Part shown: piece by piece, positions 17,806 through 26,693 of the stretch | Position numbering within the stretch: position 1 is the first letter of the stretch | Layout: the number at the start of each line of letters is the position of its first letter | DNA from: CAZTDD01 sp964612675 | GTDB lineage: Bacteria; Hinthialibacterota; Hinthialibacteria; Hinthialibacterales; JAKPRU01 | Length of the DNA: 64,000 nucleotides | Assembly (NCBI GenBank): GCA_964612675.1 | Contig: CAZTDD010000004.1 | Span: 1 to 64,000, forward strand | Direction of reading: 5' to 3' | The notes under the pieces: generated by a model | The model's database searches: none | Told to the model about the DNA's origin: nothing | What the model saw: the letters and a program-made list of their open reading frames with translations, nothing else | Translations under genes and position numbers: made by a program

Positions 17806-19158
17806 CTACGAGCTCGTTTCGTCCACCAATTCGTGAACCTTCTTGACAATGATCTCTTCGACTTGGGGCGCCCAGGGACCATGCAAACCATAGTAAATCA
17901 TCGATGTGTCCGCCTCGTACCCACCCTCGCGAAGAATACGCAGCGAGGGAATGTACGCAAAAACATCGTTTGCGTATGCGATAACCCAGGTATCGTCCCC
18001 AAACTCGTGTTTGAATCGTAGCGCATAATCCACGACAACTTCTCCCGCCAGCGCGATGGCCTTGAAATCATCTCCGATAGACCAAACTTGGATCGGGTAT
18101 GCGTAAGTCTCCGGTATGCTTCCCTCTTCGTCCAATTCTTTCAGTAGATGTTCCGCTCGCATCCGGATGTACTTATTCGCGTCTTTCGCCTGCGTCTCTA
18201 GCTCCTGCCGCGTTGGTGCGGGCGTGAGTGGCAGGTCGATTTCCGTGTACGCGTGTCGAATGGTTCCTTCCACCTCTTTCATCGAAGCGGAGAGAACTTC
18301 ATTTACAGCCCCGGCCAATTCAAGACCATGCATCTCGGCGTGACTCAACTCACGGCGGGGATTCGGATTCGCATCGCCGCCGCAACCCGAGAAGAACATC
18401 GCAACGGTGTCCGGGTGGACCTTCTCCAAGTATTCCTGCGCAAATCCTGCATAGTCGCCGCATAGCTGATAGAAACTCAATGTCGTATTGTGACAAGCAT
18501 AGCCGAAGACTACGGCCAGTAGATTGTCTTCCTCACCGACAACTTTCAATACAGGCACATCATGATCGACCGGACCGATCGGATTGTGACCAATCGAGAT
18601 CCCGTCCAGGTTATACTGTCGCCGGTTAATCGCGAATTTGGCCGAACCGGTTCCTGTGTAAAGTTGCGCGGGTTGCATCTTTTCAAGAGAGTCGCAGATC
18701 ACTTCGATCAGCTTCTTTTCGAGATCCTCTGCGTAGCGAACCACTCGCTGTTGTTGTTCCTCGTCAAGATCGTACATGGTGTCGAGGTTCTTCCCGATAA
18801 CCGGTCCACTATGTGTATGGGATGAGGTCAACAACACAGCAGAGCGTGGAAGGCCTGTCTTGTTCTCAACCGCCTCTACAATCCGTTCCGTCATATCCGC
18901 GGGCAATCCGATGATGTCCGTGGTCAGCAAAACAGCACGGTTCCCATTGGAATCTTTGAGAGCGAGCGCCTTGGCATACAGATCGTGGACTTTCCCTTCC
19001 GACGGTTTGTCGCGGGAGGCGTAACCCGACATCCAGATACTTTCGGAAGGCGTAATGACAGCTTTCGAGACTCCTGCAAGCATCGTTGTTTCACCAATCG
19101 CAGATGTGGCGCTTGAAAGAAGCAGTGTCGATAGACAAAAGAAAAGGAACTTTGACAT
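17806..19158 (-). CDS. Neutral/alkaline ceramidase N-terminal domain protein, secreted
   Basis: This 450-residue protein has a signal peptide (MSKFLFFCLSTLLLSSATSA) and the N-terminal domain of neutral ceramidases: AGVSKAVITP near the mature start, TTDIIG, and LLTSSHTHSGP around residue 110, where the His residues bind the catalytic zinc. Family enzymes hydrolyse the amide bond of ceramide, but many bacterial proteins with this domain alone are untested. The usual C-terminal ceramidase domain seems absent, since the family length is about 650 or more. GGAGG lies 6 nt from the ATG. It sits between GH20 and GH38, which suggests action on a glycoconjugate. Confidence 0.85.
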   Translation of the reverse strand: MSKFLFFCLSTLLLSSATSAIGETTMLAGVSKAVITPSESIWMSGYASRDKPSEGKVHDLYAKALALKDSNGNRAVLLTTDIIGLPADMTERIVEAVENKTGLPRSAVLLTSSHTHSGPVIGKNLDTMYDLDEEQQQRVVRYAEDLEKKLIEVICDSLEKMQPAQLYTGTGSAKFAINRRQYNLDGISIGHNPIGPVDHDVPVLKVVGEEDNLLAVVFGYACHNTTLSFYQLCGDYAGFAQEYLEKVHPDTVAMFFSGCGGDANPNPRRELSHAEMHGLELAGAVNEVLSASMKEVEGTIRHAYTEIDLPLTPAPTRQELETQAKDANKYIRMRAEHLLKELDEEGSIPETYAYPIQVWSIGDDFKAIALAGEVVVDYALRFKHEFGDDTWVIAYANDVFAYIPSLRILREGGYEADTSMIYYGLHGPWAPQVEEIIVKKVHELVDETSS

Positions 19159-19306
19159 GAGGGACCTCCGTATCGGTGCTCTGAGCCAATGGGATATGCG
19201 ACCTTAAAGGAATCGTAGGGTCTTCCAACGTAAAAAGTCAAGAAATCGGGACCGGCGGGTGTCCGACACCCTGTACAGCAAGACAGAGCAGAATCGTTCT
19301 GCCGGA

Positions 19307-20944
19307 TTATTCGGCCTCAAAGAAATCGACACCGAGCTTCCGCAGTCGAGCCGTATGTATGCTTAGTCGTTCCTTAAAATCGTCCCACTTCTTCTTTTCC
19401 GGAGCGGTCCAAACAATTTCCGTAAACGCGCATACACGGGGGAACAGCTGCCGGTCCACCTCATCCTGAGGCGCATGTTCGGTCCACATCGTACATTCCG
19501 CGCCAAGGATATGTTGCAGTTGTTCTGGATCGAGTTCGGGAAGTGCCAGGTCGAACGAGTAGACTTTCTCCAGCGGAGTAACCCGCATCCACTTCGGCTT
19601 GGAAGTGTTCGGTATTTGCGGATAATCGAAATAAACAAACTGGTTTGGAGATAGAATTACATCGTAGCCGAGTTTTGACCCTTCGATCGCGCCCTCCGTC
19701 CCACGCCAGGATTGAACGACCGTCCCTTCCGGCAAACCGCCGCCCCCTTTCAGAATCTCATCCCACCCAATCAATCTGCGGTTGTGCTTTGCCAGAAATC
19801 TTCCAATTCGCTGAATCAAATAGCTTTGCAGCTCATCTTCACCATCGAGTCCTTCCTGCTCGATCCGTTTTTGACAGTGTGGACAGTTTTCCCAATTCTT
19901 TCGTGGGGCTTCATCCCCGCCGATATGAATATACTGCGAAGGAAATATCTCGATGATCTCCTCCAGGACACCTTCAAGAAACTCAAACGTCGATTCCTTG
20001 CCTGGGCAAAACACATCCTCAAAGACTCCCCACTCGGTCTGTACCTTTATCGGCTTGCCATGACACGAGAGGTATGGATAACTCGCGATCGCCGCCGACG
20101 CGTGTCCCGGCATCTCGAATTCGGGTACGACCCGAATATGACGGCTGCCGGCGTACTCAACGATCTCCCGCAAATCCTCTTGCGTATAATAACCACCGTA
20201 TTTCGAATCAACTTCGCCCCGATACGCACCGATTTCCGTTAATTTTGGATATTTCTGTATCTCGATCCGCCAGCCCTGATCGTCGGTGAGGTGAAGGTGA
20301 AGAACATTCAGCTTGTGATAGGCCAAGAGATCGATATACCGCTTTATAAAATCCTTGGTTAGAAAATGGCGGCAACAATCCAGAAGGACACCGCGCCAAG
20401 GATACTCCGGGTGGTCTTCAACTTTGACGCATGGGATTGTAATCGGACTATCCGCCGCCCGCGATTCAATCAGCTGGCGCAGAGTCTCCACACCATACAA
20501 CAGCCCCGCGCCGTCGCACGCCGTGACGGTAATCCCATCCGGTTGAATTTCGAGCTCATAACCTTCCGGTTTAATTTCCGGGTTATCTCGTTCAACGATT
20601 AGAACGATAGACCGAGCAGAATTTGTCGAAGCGGTCGACTGCGCAAACGGAATCTCTCTTCCTACGTTCTGGACGAAAGCGTTGCGAAGGATCTCTCCGA
20701 TCGTGCGCACTTCGTCTGTGAAAGATGTCAACAATACGCGATCCAACTGATCGACATTACAGACGCCGTCCAGGCGAGTTACGGTCTGCGGTTTCGGAAT
20801 AATGGAAATCTCCATAGAATTCTCCACTGAATTCGCATGAATAGATACACCCAAGGTTATACAAAGAACGAGAAGACAGATCATAAAAGGATATGCGGCC
20901 TTCAATCCCGCCGAACGGTTGACTGCTTGTGGTGATTCGTTCAT
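19307..20944 (-). CDS. Beta-N-acetylhexosaminidase, GH20
   Basis: This 545-residue exported enzyme removes terminal GlcNAc or GalNAc residues. A hydrophobic N-terminal segment (AAYPFMICLLVLCITLGV) is a signal peptide or anchor. An alpha/beta N-terminal domain is followed by the GH20 barrel with WRGVLLDCCRHFL, HLHLTDDQGWRIEI and the catalytic pair in HIGGDEAPRKNW. The ATG at 20944 is chosen over an upstream one because AAAGGAAG lies 5-6 nt before it. A perfect 18-bp palindrome abuts this ribosome site. The gene follows rhaM by 44 bp and precedes the ceramidase-like gene by 148 bp. Confidence 0.93.
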   Translation of the reverse strand: MNESPQAVNRSAGLKAAYPFMICLLVLCITLGVSIHANSVENSMEISIIPKPQTVTRLDGVCNVDQLDRVLLTSFTDEVRTIGEILRNAFVQNVGREIPFAQSTASTNSARSIVLIVERDNPEIKPEGYELEIQPDGITVTACDGAGLLYGVETLRQLIESRAADSPITIPCVKVEDHPEYPWRGVLLDCCRHFLTKDFIKRYIDLLAYHKLNVLHLHLTDDQGWRIEIQKYPKLTEIGAYRGEVDSKYGGYYTQEDLREIVEYAGSRHIRVVPEFEMPGHASAAIASYPYLSCHGKPIKVQTEWGVFEDVFCPGKESTFEFLEGVLEEIIEIFPSQYIHIGGDEAPRKNWENCPHCQKRIEQEGLDGEDELQSYLIQRIGRFLAKHNRRLIGWDEILKGGGGLPEGTVVQSWRGTEGAIEGSKLGYDVILSPNQFVYFDYPQIPNTSKPKWMRVTPLEKVYSFDLALPELDPEQLQHILGAECTMWTEHAPQDEVDRQLFPRVCAFTEIVWTAPEKKKWDDFKERLSIHTARLRKLGVDFFEAE

Positions 20945-20953
20945 TTTTCTTCC

Positions 20954-20971
20954 TTTACGTGCGCACGTAAA
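20954..20971. promoter_or_regulatory. Perfect 18-bp palindrome, candidate operator
   Basis: The sequence TTTACGTGCGCACGTAAA is its own reverse complement. It occupies the 44-bp gap between the rhamnose mutarotase and GH20 genes, touching the GH20 ribosome-binding site. Its length and symmetry fit a LacI- or GntR-type operator for the glycan genes. No matching regulator gene is in the window and I saw no second copy. Confidence 0.5.
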
Positions 20972-20988
20972 AACAAACATCGTGGCGA

Positions 20989-21312
20989 TTAATCGAGATG
21001 AAAGACCTCCGTCATTCTATCCCACCACGTGTTTTCAGGCTGTTCGGGAACCGGCTCCAGGCACGGCGTACACACCGCCCACCATTCCTGCGTCGTCGGG
21101 TCAGCGGCCATTCTCTTCATATCCGCATCGAAATCCTGCCCGTGATACTCGAAATAGCTGAACAGTAAGTCCCCTTTGTGAAAAATAGAGTAATTCCGGA
21201 TATTGCAGGCTGTGATCACTTCCAGTACTTTCGGCCACACATCCGCATGAAGACGGATATACTCGTCAGCCTTCTCCGGTTTCAGACGCCCAACCATACC
21301 GTATCGTTTCAT
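20989..21312 (-). CDS. rhaM: L-rhamnose mutarotase
   Basis: This 107-residue protein interconverts the alpha and beta anomers of L-rhamnose. It matches the family over its full length: MKRYGMVGRLKPEKADEY, then Y18 and H22 at the same positions as the E. coli catalytic residues, WWAVCTP in the second half and a final WWDRMTEVFHLD. GGAGG lies 7 nt before the ATG. It is co-oriented with a UroD-family gene (22-bp gap upstream) and GH20 (44-bp gap downstream), but the other rhamnose catabolic genes are not in view. Related proteins of this fold may act on other deoxysugars. Confidence 0.88.
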   Translation of the reverse strand: MKRYGMVGRLKPEKADEYIRLHADVWPKVLEVITACNIRNYSIFHKGDLLFSYFEYHGQDFDADMKRMAADPTTQEWWAVCTPCLEPVPEQPENTWWDRMTEVFHLD

Positions 21313-21334
21313 CTGTATCCTCCCGACGACTCTC

Positions 21335-22462
21335 TCAGGTGCTTATCGGGAAAGCCCCGTATTTTCGCAACATATCGATGGCGAATTTGTAATCTGTCGG
21401 ATCGACTTCGCTGCTTACTGAATGGTCGGATTGAAAAACGAAGCCGCCGCCGCGTGCAGCCTTCAGTTTATAGCAAACCTCGTTTTCAATCTCTTCCCGG
21501 TTTCCCCTTTCCAACACTCGGATATCGATGTTTCCTACAAAAGCAAGCCGATTCGAATAAGTCTTTTTCAGTTCTACAACGTCCAAGTCGGCCTTGGCTT
21601 CCAGAGGGTTATATCCGTCAAGCCCCATTTCTACAAAATCGTCGAAAATCTCCAGAGCGTTTCCGCATCCGTGATAGACGACCATCAAATTGTTGGAATG
21701 GAATAAATCGATCAATGCCTTCACGTGCGGTTTGAACATCTCTCGCCACCGCTCCGCACCAAACAACATGCCATTTCGATACGCCACATCTCCCCAAATA
21801 TACATCCCCGACAATCGGCCTTTTCCCGCTTCAATTTCGGCTTTTCCCAACTCGTACATAAACTCCCCGATTCGGTCGATGAACGCCGCGAGTTTTTCCG
21901 TATCGGTCGCCATCCAGATCAATGCATTTTCGCTGCCGATGATTCGCCACAAGAATTCAAAGGGATCGCACACCGAGCCAAAGACGGCAAAGTCCTCGAC
22001 ATAGGGTTCGAGGCGATCGCTCCAGGACGGAATATTTCGAACGAATGTATCGGCCACACAGTTGAGTTGGTCGTCGCCACCCTCGAAAAAGCGGCGCGGG
22101 TCCGCCGGATTGTCAAAGGTAAAGGTCTCCATCCGGTCGGGCTCATTGACCTCGAACGCCTCGAAATACGGCATTGGCATGGTACCGCGTCGGCGAATGG
22201 TCGCCTCGAATCCGGTTTTCACCACGACGTCCTCCCCGGATTCTTCAATAATCTCGAAAGGCCGGATGTGAGGGTCCATGTTGGGATTCATGACTATGTA
22301 ATCCAAATCGAAAAATCGGTATGGATCGAAATCCTCTCCCCATTCTTTTTGGCACAATTTAACGAATTCCGTCCAGAAGAATTCACCGGCCGGAACCCGA
22401 TCGGTTTCTTTATGAGAAAGGGTGTTCCGGAGACGTTGGTTTTTCGCTTTGGCTTTTCCCAT
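21335..22462 (-). CDS. Uroporphyrinogen decarboxylase (URO-D) family protein
   Basis: This 375-residue protein has the URO-D barrel pattern: RLRNTLSHKETDRVPAGEF at the N-terminus, IWGDVAYRNGMLFG in the middle, and the YHGCGNALEIFDDFVEMGLDG-type region with GLDGYNPLEAKADLD after it. It lacks the arginine-rich N-terminal motif of true HemE, so heme synthesis is unlikely. Such paralogues are often corrinoid-dependent methyltransferases or enzymes of sugar loci. The ATG at 22462 is chosen because GAGGGGAT precedes it; a longer frame exists upstream. It is followed after 22 bp by rhaM. The substrate is unknown. Confidence 0.82.
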   Translation of the reverse strand: MGKAKAKNQRLRNTLSHKETDRVPAGEFFWTEFVKLCQKEWGEDFDPYRFFDLDYIVMNPNMDPHIRPFEIIEESGEDVVVKTGFEATIRRRGTMPMPYFEAFEVNEPDRMETFTFDNPADPRRFFEGGDDQLNCVADTFVRNIPSWSDRLEPYVEDFAVFGSVCDPFEFLWRIIGSENALIWMATDTEKLAAFIDRIGEFMYELGKAEIEAGKGRLSGMYIWGDVAYRNGMLFGAERWREMFKPHVKALIDLFHSNNLMVVYHGCGNALEIFDDFVEMGLDGYNPLEAKADLDVVELKKTYSNRLAFVGNIDIRVLERGNREEIENEVCYKLKAARGGGFVFQSDHSVSSEVDPTDYKFAIDMLRKYGAFPIST

Positions 22463-22605
22463 GAAGATCCCCTCTGTGCGTGATCGTTCGAATTGAGCGG
22501 TCGATTCGAGGCACAATTACTGTACTATGTCAGAGTTAATTTGCGGATGAAAGTGAACGGGGAGGGAAATCATTCGCTTCGGAGAAGTTCAATTCAATCC
22601 GGAAT

Positions 22606-23601
22606 TCACTTCTGCGTGGGATCGACGGTCGTCGCACGAGAAGAGTCGTCGAGACGGGAATCGCGTGTCCCGGCTTCGTAGAAATCGATGATGTTGTTGC
22701 GTCGCTGATACTTCCCACCCAGGAAAGGTGTCTTCATCCAGGTTTTAACGATTTCGACTTCCTGTTCTTCCGGGAAACACTCCGCCGCAAGACACAACAC
22801 ATTTGCGTTGTTGTGGGAACGAGAGAGCGCCGCGTGATCGGGGTTGATACACATCGCCGCCCGAATCCCCTTCACCTTGTTCGCGGTGATCGACATCCCC
22901 AGCCCCGATCCGCAGATCAATATCCCACGGTCAACCTCTTGCCGGGCCACGATCTCGGCGACACGGATCGCATAAATGGGATGGTCCGCCGACTGCGCAC
23001 TGTGCACACCGCAATCAACAACTTTGTAGCCGTCGCTCTCCAGATACTCGATGATGTTGCTCTTGACAGTGTAGCCGCGGTGGTCCGCGCCGACAGCAAC
23101 ATCGTGTTTCTGACGGACAAAGAACCGCGTGCGGAGGTCATCCCACTTTGGGAATAGGCCAAGCACGGACCGCTCGATTTGATGGAGGATCTCCTGATAG
23201 TCCCGCCCCTCCCCGGAGTCAACGCTTGGAATCTCGGGATCGGAGTTGTTTCCACCATATCGGCCGAGTTTCCGTATCCGGTTCGCTCTGCCCGGCATGT
23301 GCTCCCAGAGCCATCGTGTCTGCTTGCGGTCCATCACGAGGATCAAGTGCGCCTGATCCACGAAATCCTGGATGATCGCGTTTGTCTTGGGAGCCGTGGA
23401 ATCGACGACGAAAGAAGGAAGCATCTCAGTAACACGAGGTGAAAGCGATTTTTCCGGCTCTGCCTCGATCCCTCCGTACAGCACCACAGCATCTTCTATA
23501 CCCCGTTTTTCCAGCTCACGCCGCAGCAGCGACGCAGCGAGAGGGGCCCGAAAAGTACTCGTACTGTCTACAAACAATATGGTGAAAAGACTCTGCGACA
23601 C
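22606..23601 (-). CDS. Inactivated low-Mr tyrosine phosphatase fused to RpiB/LacAB isomerase
   Basis: This 331-residue protein has two domains. Residues 5-150 resemble low-molecular-weight protein tyrosine phosphatases, but the P-loop reads VDSTSTFRAP: the catalytic Cys is Asp12, while Arg18 is kept. The usual acidic loop DP is DS near residue 128. Residues 166-320 form a ribose-5-phosphate isomerase B/LacAB domain with GADHRGY, the catalytic C230 in ILICGSGLGMS and H263 in RSHNNANVL. The isomerase half should work on ribose 5-phosphate or another sugar phosphate. The GTG start has TTGAGGAAATC before it. It precedes the UroD-family gene by 143 bp. Confidence 0.85.
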   Translation of the reverse strand: MSQSLFTILFVDSTSTFRAPLAASLLRRELEKRGIEDAVVLYGGIEAEPEKSLSPRVTEMLPSFVVDSTAPKTNAIIQDFVDQAHLILVMDRKQTRWLWEHMPGRANRIRKLGRYGGNNSDPEIPSVDSGEGRDYQEILHQIERSVLGLFPKWDDLRTRFFVRQKHDVAVGADHRGYTVKSNIIEYLESDGYKVVDCGVHSAQSADHPIYAIRVAEIVARQEVDRGILICGSGLGMSITANKVKGIRAAMCINPDHAALSRSHNNANVLCLAAECFPEEQEVEIVKTWMKTPFLGGKYQRRNNIIDFYEAGTRDSRLDDSSRATTVDPTQK

Positions 23602-23853
23602 GATTTCCTCAACCCAAACGATGCCGAATTCTGCAGTCCCAGCCTTGAAGACCCGAGGTCGGGCTCAACCGCCCGGAGACATGGACGAAAGCTGAGTGTC
23701 TTATCGCTGGAAAGCGATCTTTGTCATGGTTCCGTCCGTCGAATACGGCACTCGACTTCCGATTTTGGTTCCGTAAGGACATAGGAAAGAAGAATAACAT
23801 AATGCATATGGGTGCACGGATAAAGGGGGCGGATTGGCGTTCGCCGGATACAA

Positions 23854-25083
23854 TCAATCCTCGGAGCCGTTCTCGGCTTCCTGTACGGGCATTCGGATCA
23901 CAAATCGCGTGCCTTTCCCAACTTCGCTCTCGGCATGAATTGTGCCGCCCATTTCCTCCACAATCGATTTGGTCGTGTACAGCCCCAGACCGGAATGCTC
24001 TTCGTGTGCCGAAAAGAAAGGCTCGAAAATCCGATCCAGCAGCTGACGGGGGATTCCCGGTCCATCATCCTCGACAATCACCTCAATTGTCTCATGATCT
24101 TTGCCGGGCTCCCGAATCGCCCCCACCTCGATCCGCACCATTCCTTTCCCCTCGAGTGCCTCAAAGGCGTTCAACAATACGTTCGAGAATACCTGGACCA
24201 GCTTATGGAAGTGCCCCAGTAGAAACGGCAATCCCTGGGGTATCTGTGTCTCGACCTTGACCGCCCTGCGCGCGTAACTGACCAGCCGGATCGAGCGGTC
24301 GATGACCTCCCCGATATCGACAAATTCCGCTTTCCCTTCCGATCGATGGAGGAAACCCTCGAGTTGCACCTCGCGAAGCATCCCCAGAAAGAGATCCGCT
24401 TCCGAGAGAATCGCCTCTTTCGCGTCCTTCTCCTCCAGTGAACCGGCCTCATCGCGGATATTGAGCAGAGGCTTCTTGAGATCGTGCAGGAGTCCCGCGG
24501 TTACCTGTCCGGCCAACGCAAGTCGTTCAAGATGAAAGAGTTCGCGCTGTTTTTCCTCTAGGGCGATGGTGGTCTTCCTTAGCTGGGCCGAGGCACGCTG
24601 CAGCGTCCGGATTCCAAAGATTGAATACCCAATCAGGACCAGAAGCACCCCGATCAGTGCCCCATTGAACAGACGGGGCCGCGTTTGGGACAGTTTGAAA
24701 AACACTGTTCCCACACTTTTGCCCTGAAAGCGGAGCGGGACGGCCTCATATTCGCCGGTATTTCCCTCCAGCAACTCGGGATGCGTGCGCGATAGGAACG
24801 GCGGATACACCGGGATCGGGCCTTTCCCTTCCCGGAATTTGAAGACCACGATCTCTTCGACAAACGGGTAGTCCGCGAGGATTTCGCTGGTGAGAGTCTC
24901 CAGAGTATTGCCCTGACCGAGCGCCGGTGGCACCTCGCGTGCGACCAGGTACGGGAATTCTCGTGCCAAAACACGCGGAATCGGTGCAACCGCCTCCTGA
25001 TGAACGTGGACCGCCCACAACAGCAGAAGGCTGATCACGACAAGCAGAAGAAACGGCACGAAATAAGTCGATTTCGAAAACAT
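23854..25083 (-). CDS. Membrane sensor histidine kinase
   Basis: This protein of about 409 residues has two membrane helices flanking a periplasmic sensor region of about 140 residues, a coiled section, an H-box-like LLHDLKKPLLNI, and an HATPase domain with SNVLLNAFEAL (N box), EDDGPGIP (G1) and HSGLGLYTTK (G2). It would autophosphorylate in response to an envelope signal. The start is uncertain: the ATG at 25083 precedes the first membrane helix but lacks a good ribosome site, and the frame is open to 25218. No response regulator gene is adjacent. Confidence 0.85.
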   Translation of the reverse strand: MFSKSTYFVPFLLLVVISLLLLWAVHVHQEAVAPIPRVLAREFPYLVAREVPPALGQGNTLETLTSEILADYPFVEEIVVFKFREGKGPIPVYPPFLSRTHPELLEGNTGEYEAVPLRFQGKSVGTVFFKLSQTRPRLFNGALIGVLLVLIGYSIFGIRTLQRASAQLRKTTIALEEKQRELFHLERLALAGQVTAGLLHDLKKPLLNIRDEAGSLEEKDAKEAILSEADLFLGMLREVQLEGFLHRSEGKAEFVDIGEVIDRSIRLVSYARRAVKVETQIPQGLPFLLGHFHKLVQVFSNVLLNAFEALEGKGMVRIEVGAIREPGKDHETIEVIVEDDGPGIPRQLLDRIFEPFFSAHEEHSGLGLYTTKSIVEEMGGTIHAESEVGKGTRFVIRMPVQEAENGSED

Positions 25084-25380
25084 GGGTTCGTATCGGGAGG
25101 GCAAACCTCCGGGTGAGACGTCTTTTTCTCCAAACGATTTGAACTTGTCAAACGCCAGGATAGAGTATTTATCCCCAAACCTGAACCAGCACCGCTCATC
25201 TCGCCGAAAGACAGTCAAAGACGAATTGCGAGCTGCAGATCATCCGTAACCTCACGATAGCGGCTGCCATGCCGGAAGCGAGAGTCGAGAACCGTACATC
25301 GCTTCCTATCGGCACTTCGGTTCGTTCAACTCCACAGAATTACAGTCGTGCTGCCACACCCCGAGCGCGGGCATGGCCCC

Positions 25381-26664
25381 TTAGCGACTCTCGTCCACCT
25401 CCTGCAGCCCCGCCCAGCAAAACCGGCTCTTCACACTGTACGAGCGGAGGAGTGAATGCGCTGCGTGACGGATCTCGTCCTCGGGATGCCGCAAGAGGTC
25501 GGAAAACTGATGCAAATCCGCCCATGTATGATTCCCGGGCAGAAATTCAAACTCGGAAAGTCGCTCCGCCGCCTGCGGAGCAGATAGGTTCTCCAGTTCC
25601 GATAACAGCGAATCGAGTTCCGAGAGACCTGAATCAGGCGGCACCGGACACGAGACGATCCGCTGCCAGTCCAGCGCGTCAATTCGGAAAAACTTCCTGG
25701 GTTGACTTAGGTAGCCCGCGAAAAGAAGAACGGCAATCAGCAGAACGAATCCCCAGGCGAGACCGGTCCGACGCGGTTCGATCCAGCGACGGACCGCGTT
25801 CAAGCAGGCGAAGAGAACCAAAGTCAGAGAAAACAACGCGTAGCATTCCCACGCGAACGGAATGAACCCCAAGAAACCGAGGGCCGGCATTTCGAAATAA
25901 CGAATTGTCTGCGAGACCGGCACGGTATAGAGCCACTTTGCCCCCGCCCAGTAATTCCAAAACTCCCACAGAAGCCCACAGACAACCCCGGCACTCAAGT
26001 AAGTCGCCACAACACCGAGCCGCCCTTTCTCCCACGCGCGGAAAAGAGAAAAACTCCCGCAGGAATAGAGGACCGGCTCGACCATAAAGATGTAGCCCAC
26101 CCATACCGGCGCGAACAGATAGTGACGCACCTCCCGGTTGGGAACAAACAGAGGAAACGCAACGGCGATCAACCCGAGAACAAACGAGATCAAAAGCCCC
26201 CGCGAAGTCACCGAATGTTTGCGCCCCCGCCACTCACGGAAGAAGGGAAAAGTCAACAACAGCTCGGCTGTGCAGAAGATCCCCGGAAAGATCGTCGCAA
26301 ATGACACCACATAACCCGGATAGCGAATCGGAATTGTCGGCATCCCGATGTAATGCCAATTCTCCAGATAACAATTGTAAAACTCGAAAAGCAGCCACCA
26401 GACAACCGACGCCGGTAACAGAATCGGCCAAATGGACGGCCGTTCGGAGATCAAAGACCTGCTTGAGCGGGCATGCGTCCAACCGTCCACAAACAAAATG
26501 AAACTGACCCAAATAATCGGTGTGAAATAGGTATGAAACGGTTCTATACCCGCAAACATGAGGATTTCGGCCGCCACCATCGCCACGAGGCCGAACCAAA
26601 ACCGTTTCGGGAATGACGATCTCCCTGAAGGCTCCGACAGAAACAAAAAACGCGGCTCACCCAT
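25381..26664 (-). CDS. Multipass membrane protein of unknown function
   Basis: This 427-residue protein has about 9-10 hydrophobic helices and a soluble C-terminal region of about 100 residues. Repeated aromatic motifs occur: WWLLFEFYNCYLENWHYIG and LLWEFWNYWAGAKWLY look like an internal duplication, with E-F/Y-N at matching places. This may indicate two homologous halves. The C-terminal part contains leucine-rich helices. GGAGG lies 11 nt from the ATG. It is the last of three co-oriented membrane protein genes (29-bp gap to the GT-C gene), so a role in cell-surface glycan or lipid assembly is inferred only from context. Confidence 0.6.
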   Translation of the reverse strand: MGEPRFLFLSEPSGRSSFPKRFWFGLVAMVAAEILMFAGIEPFHTYFTPIIWVSFILFVDGWTHARSSRSLISERPSIWPILLPASVVWWLLFEFYNCYLENWHYIGMPTIPIRYPGYVVSFATIFPGIFCTAELLLTFPFFREWRGRKHSVTSRGLLISFVLGLIAVAFPLFVPNREVRHYLFAPVWVGYIFMVEPVLYSCGSFSLFRAWEKGRLGVVATYLSAGVVCGLLWEFWNYWAGAKWLYTVPVSQTIRYFEMPALGFLGFIPFAWECYALFSLTLVLFACLNAVRRWIEPRRTGLAWGFVLLIAVLLFAGYLSQPRKFFRIDALDWQRIVSCPVPPDSGLSELDSLLSELENLSAPQAAERLSEFEFLPGNHTWADLHQFSDLLRHPEDEIRHAAHSLLRSYSVKSRFCWAGLQEVDESR

Positions 26665-26693
26665 ACGAAAACCAACCTCCGTAGTGCCCGGAT

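Noticed and set aside
21725..22483. 252-codon plus-strand frame within the UroD-family gene
   Set aside because: It is antisense to a recognised family, lacks a start signal and has no recognisable domain.
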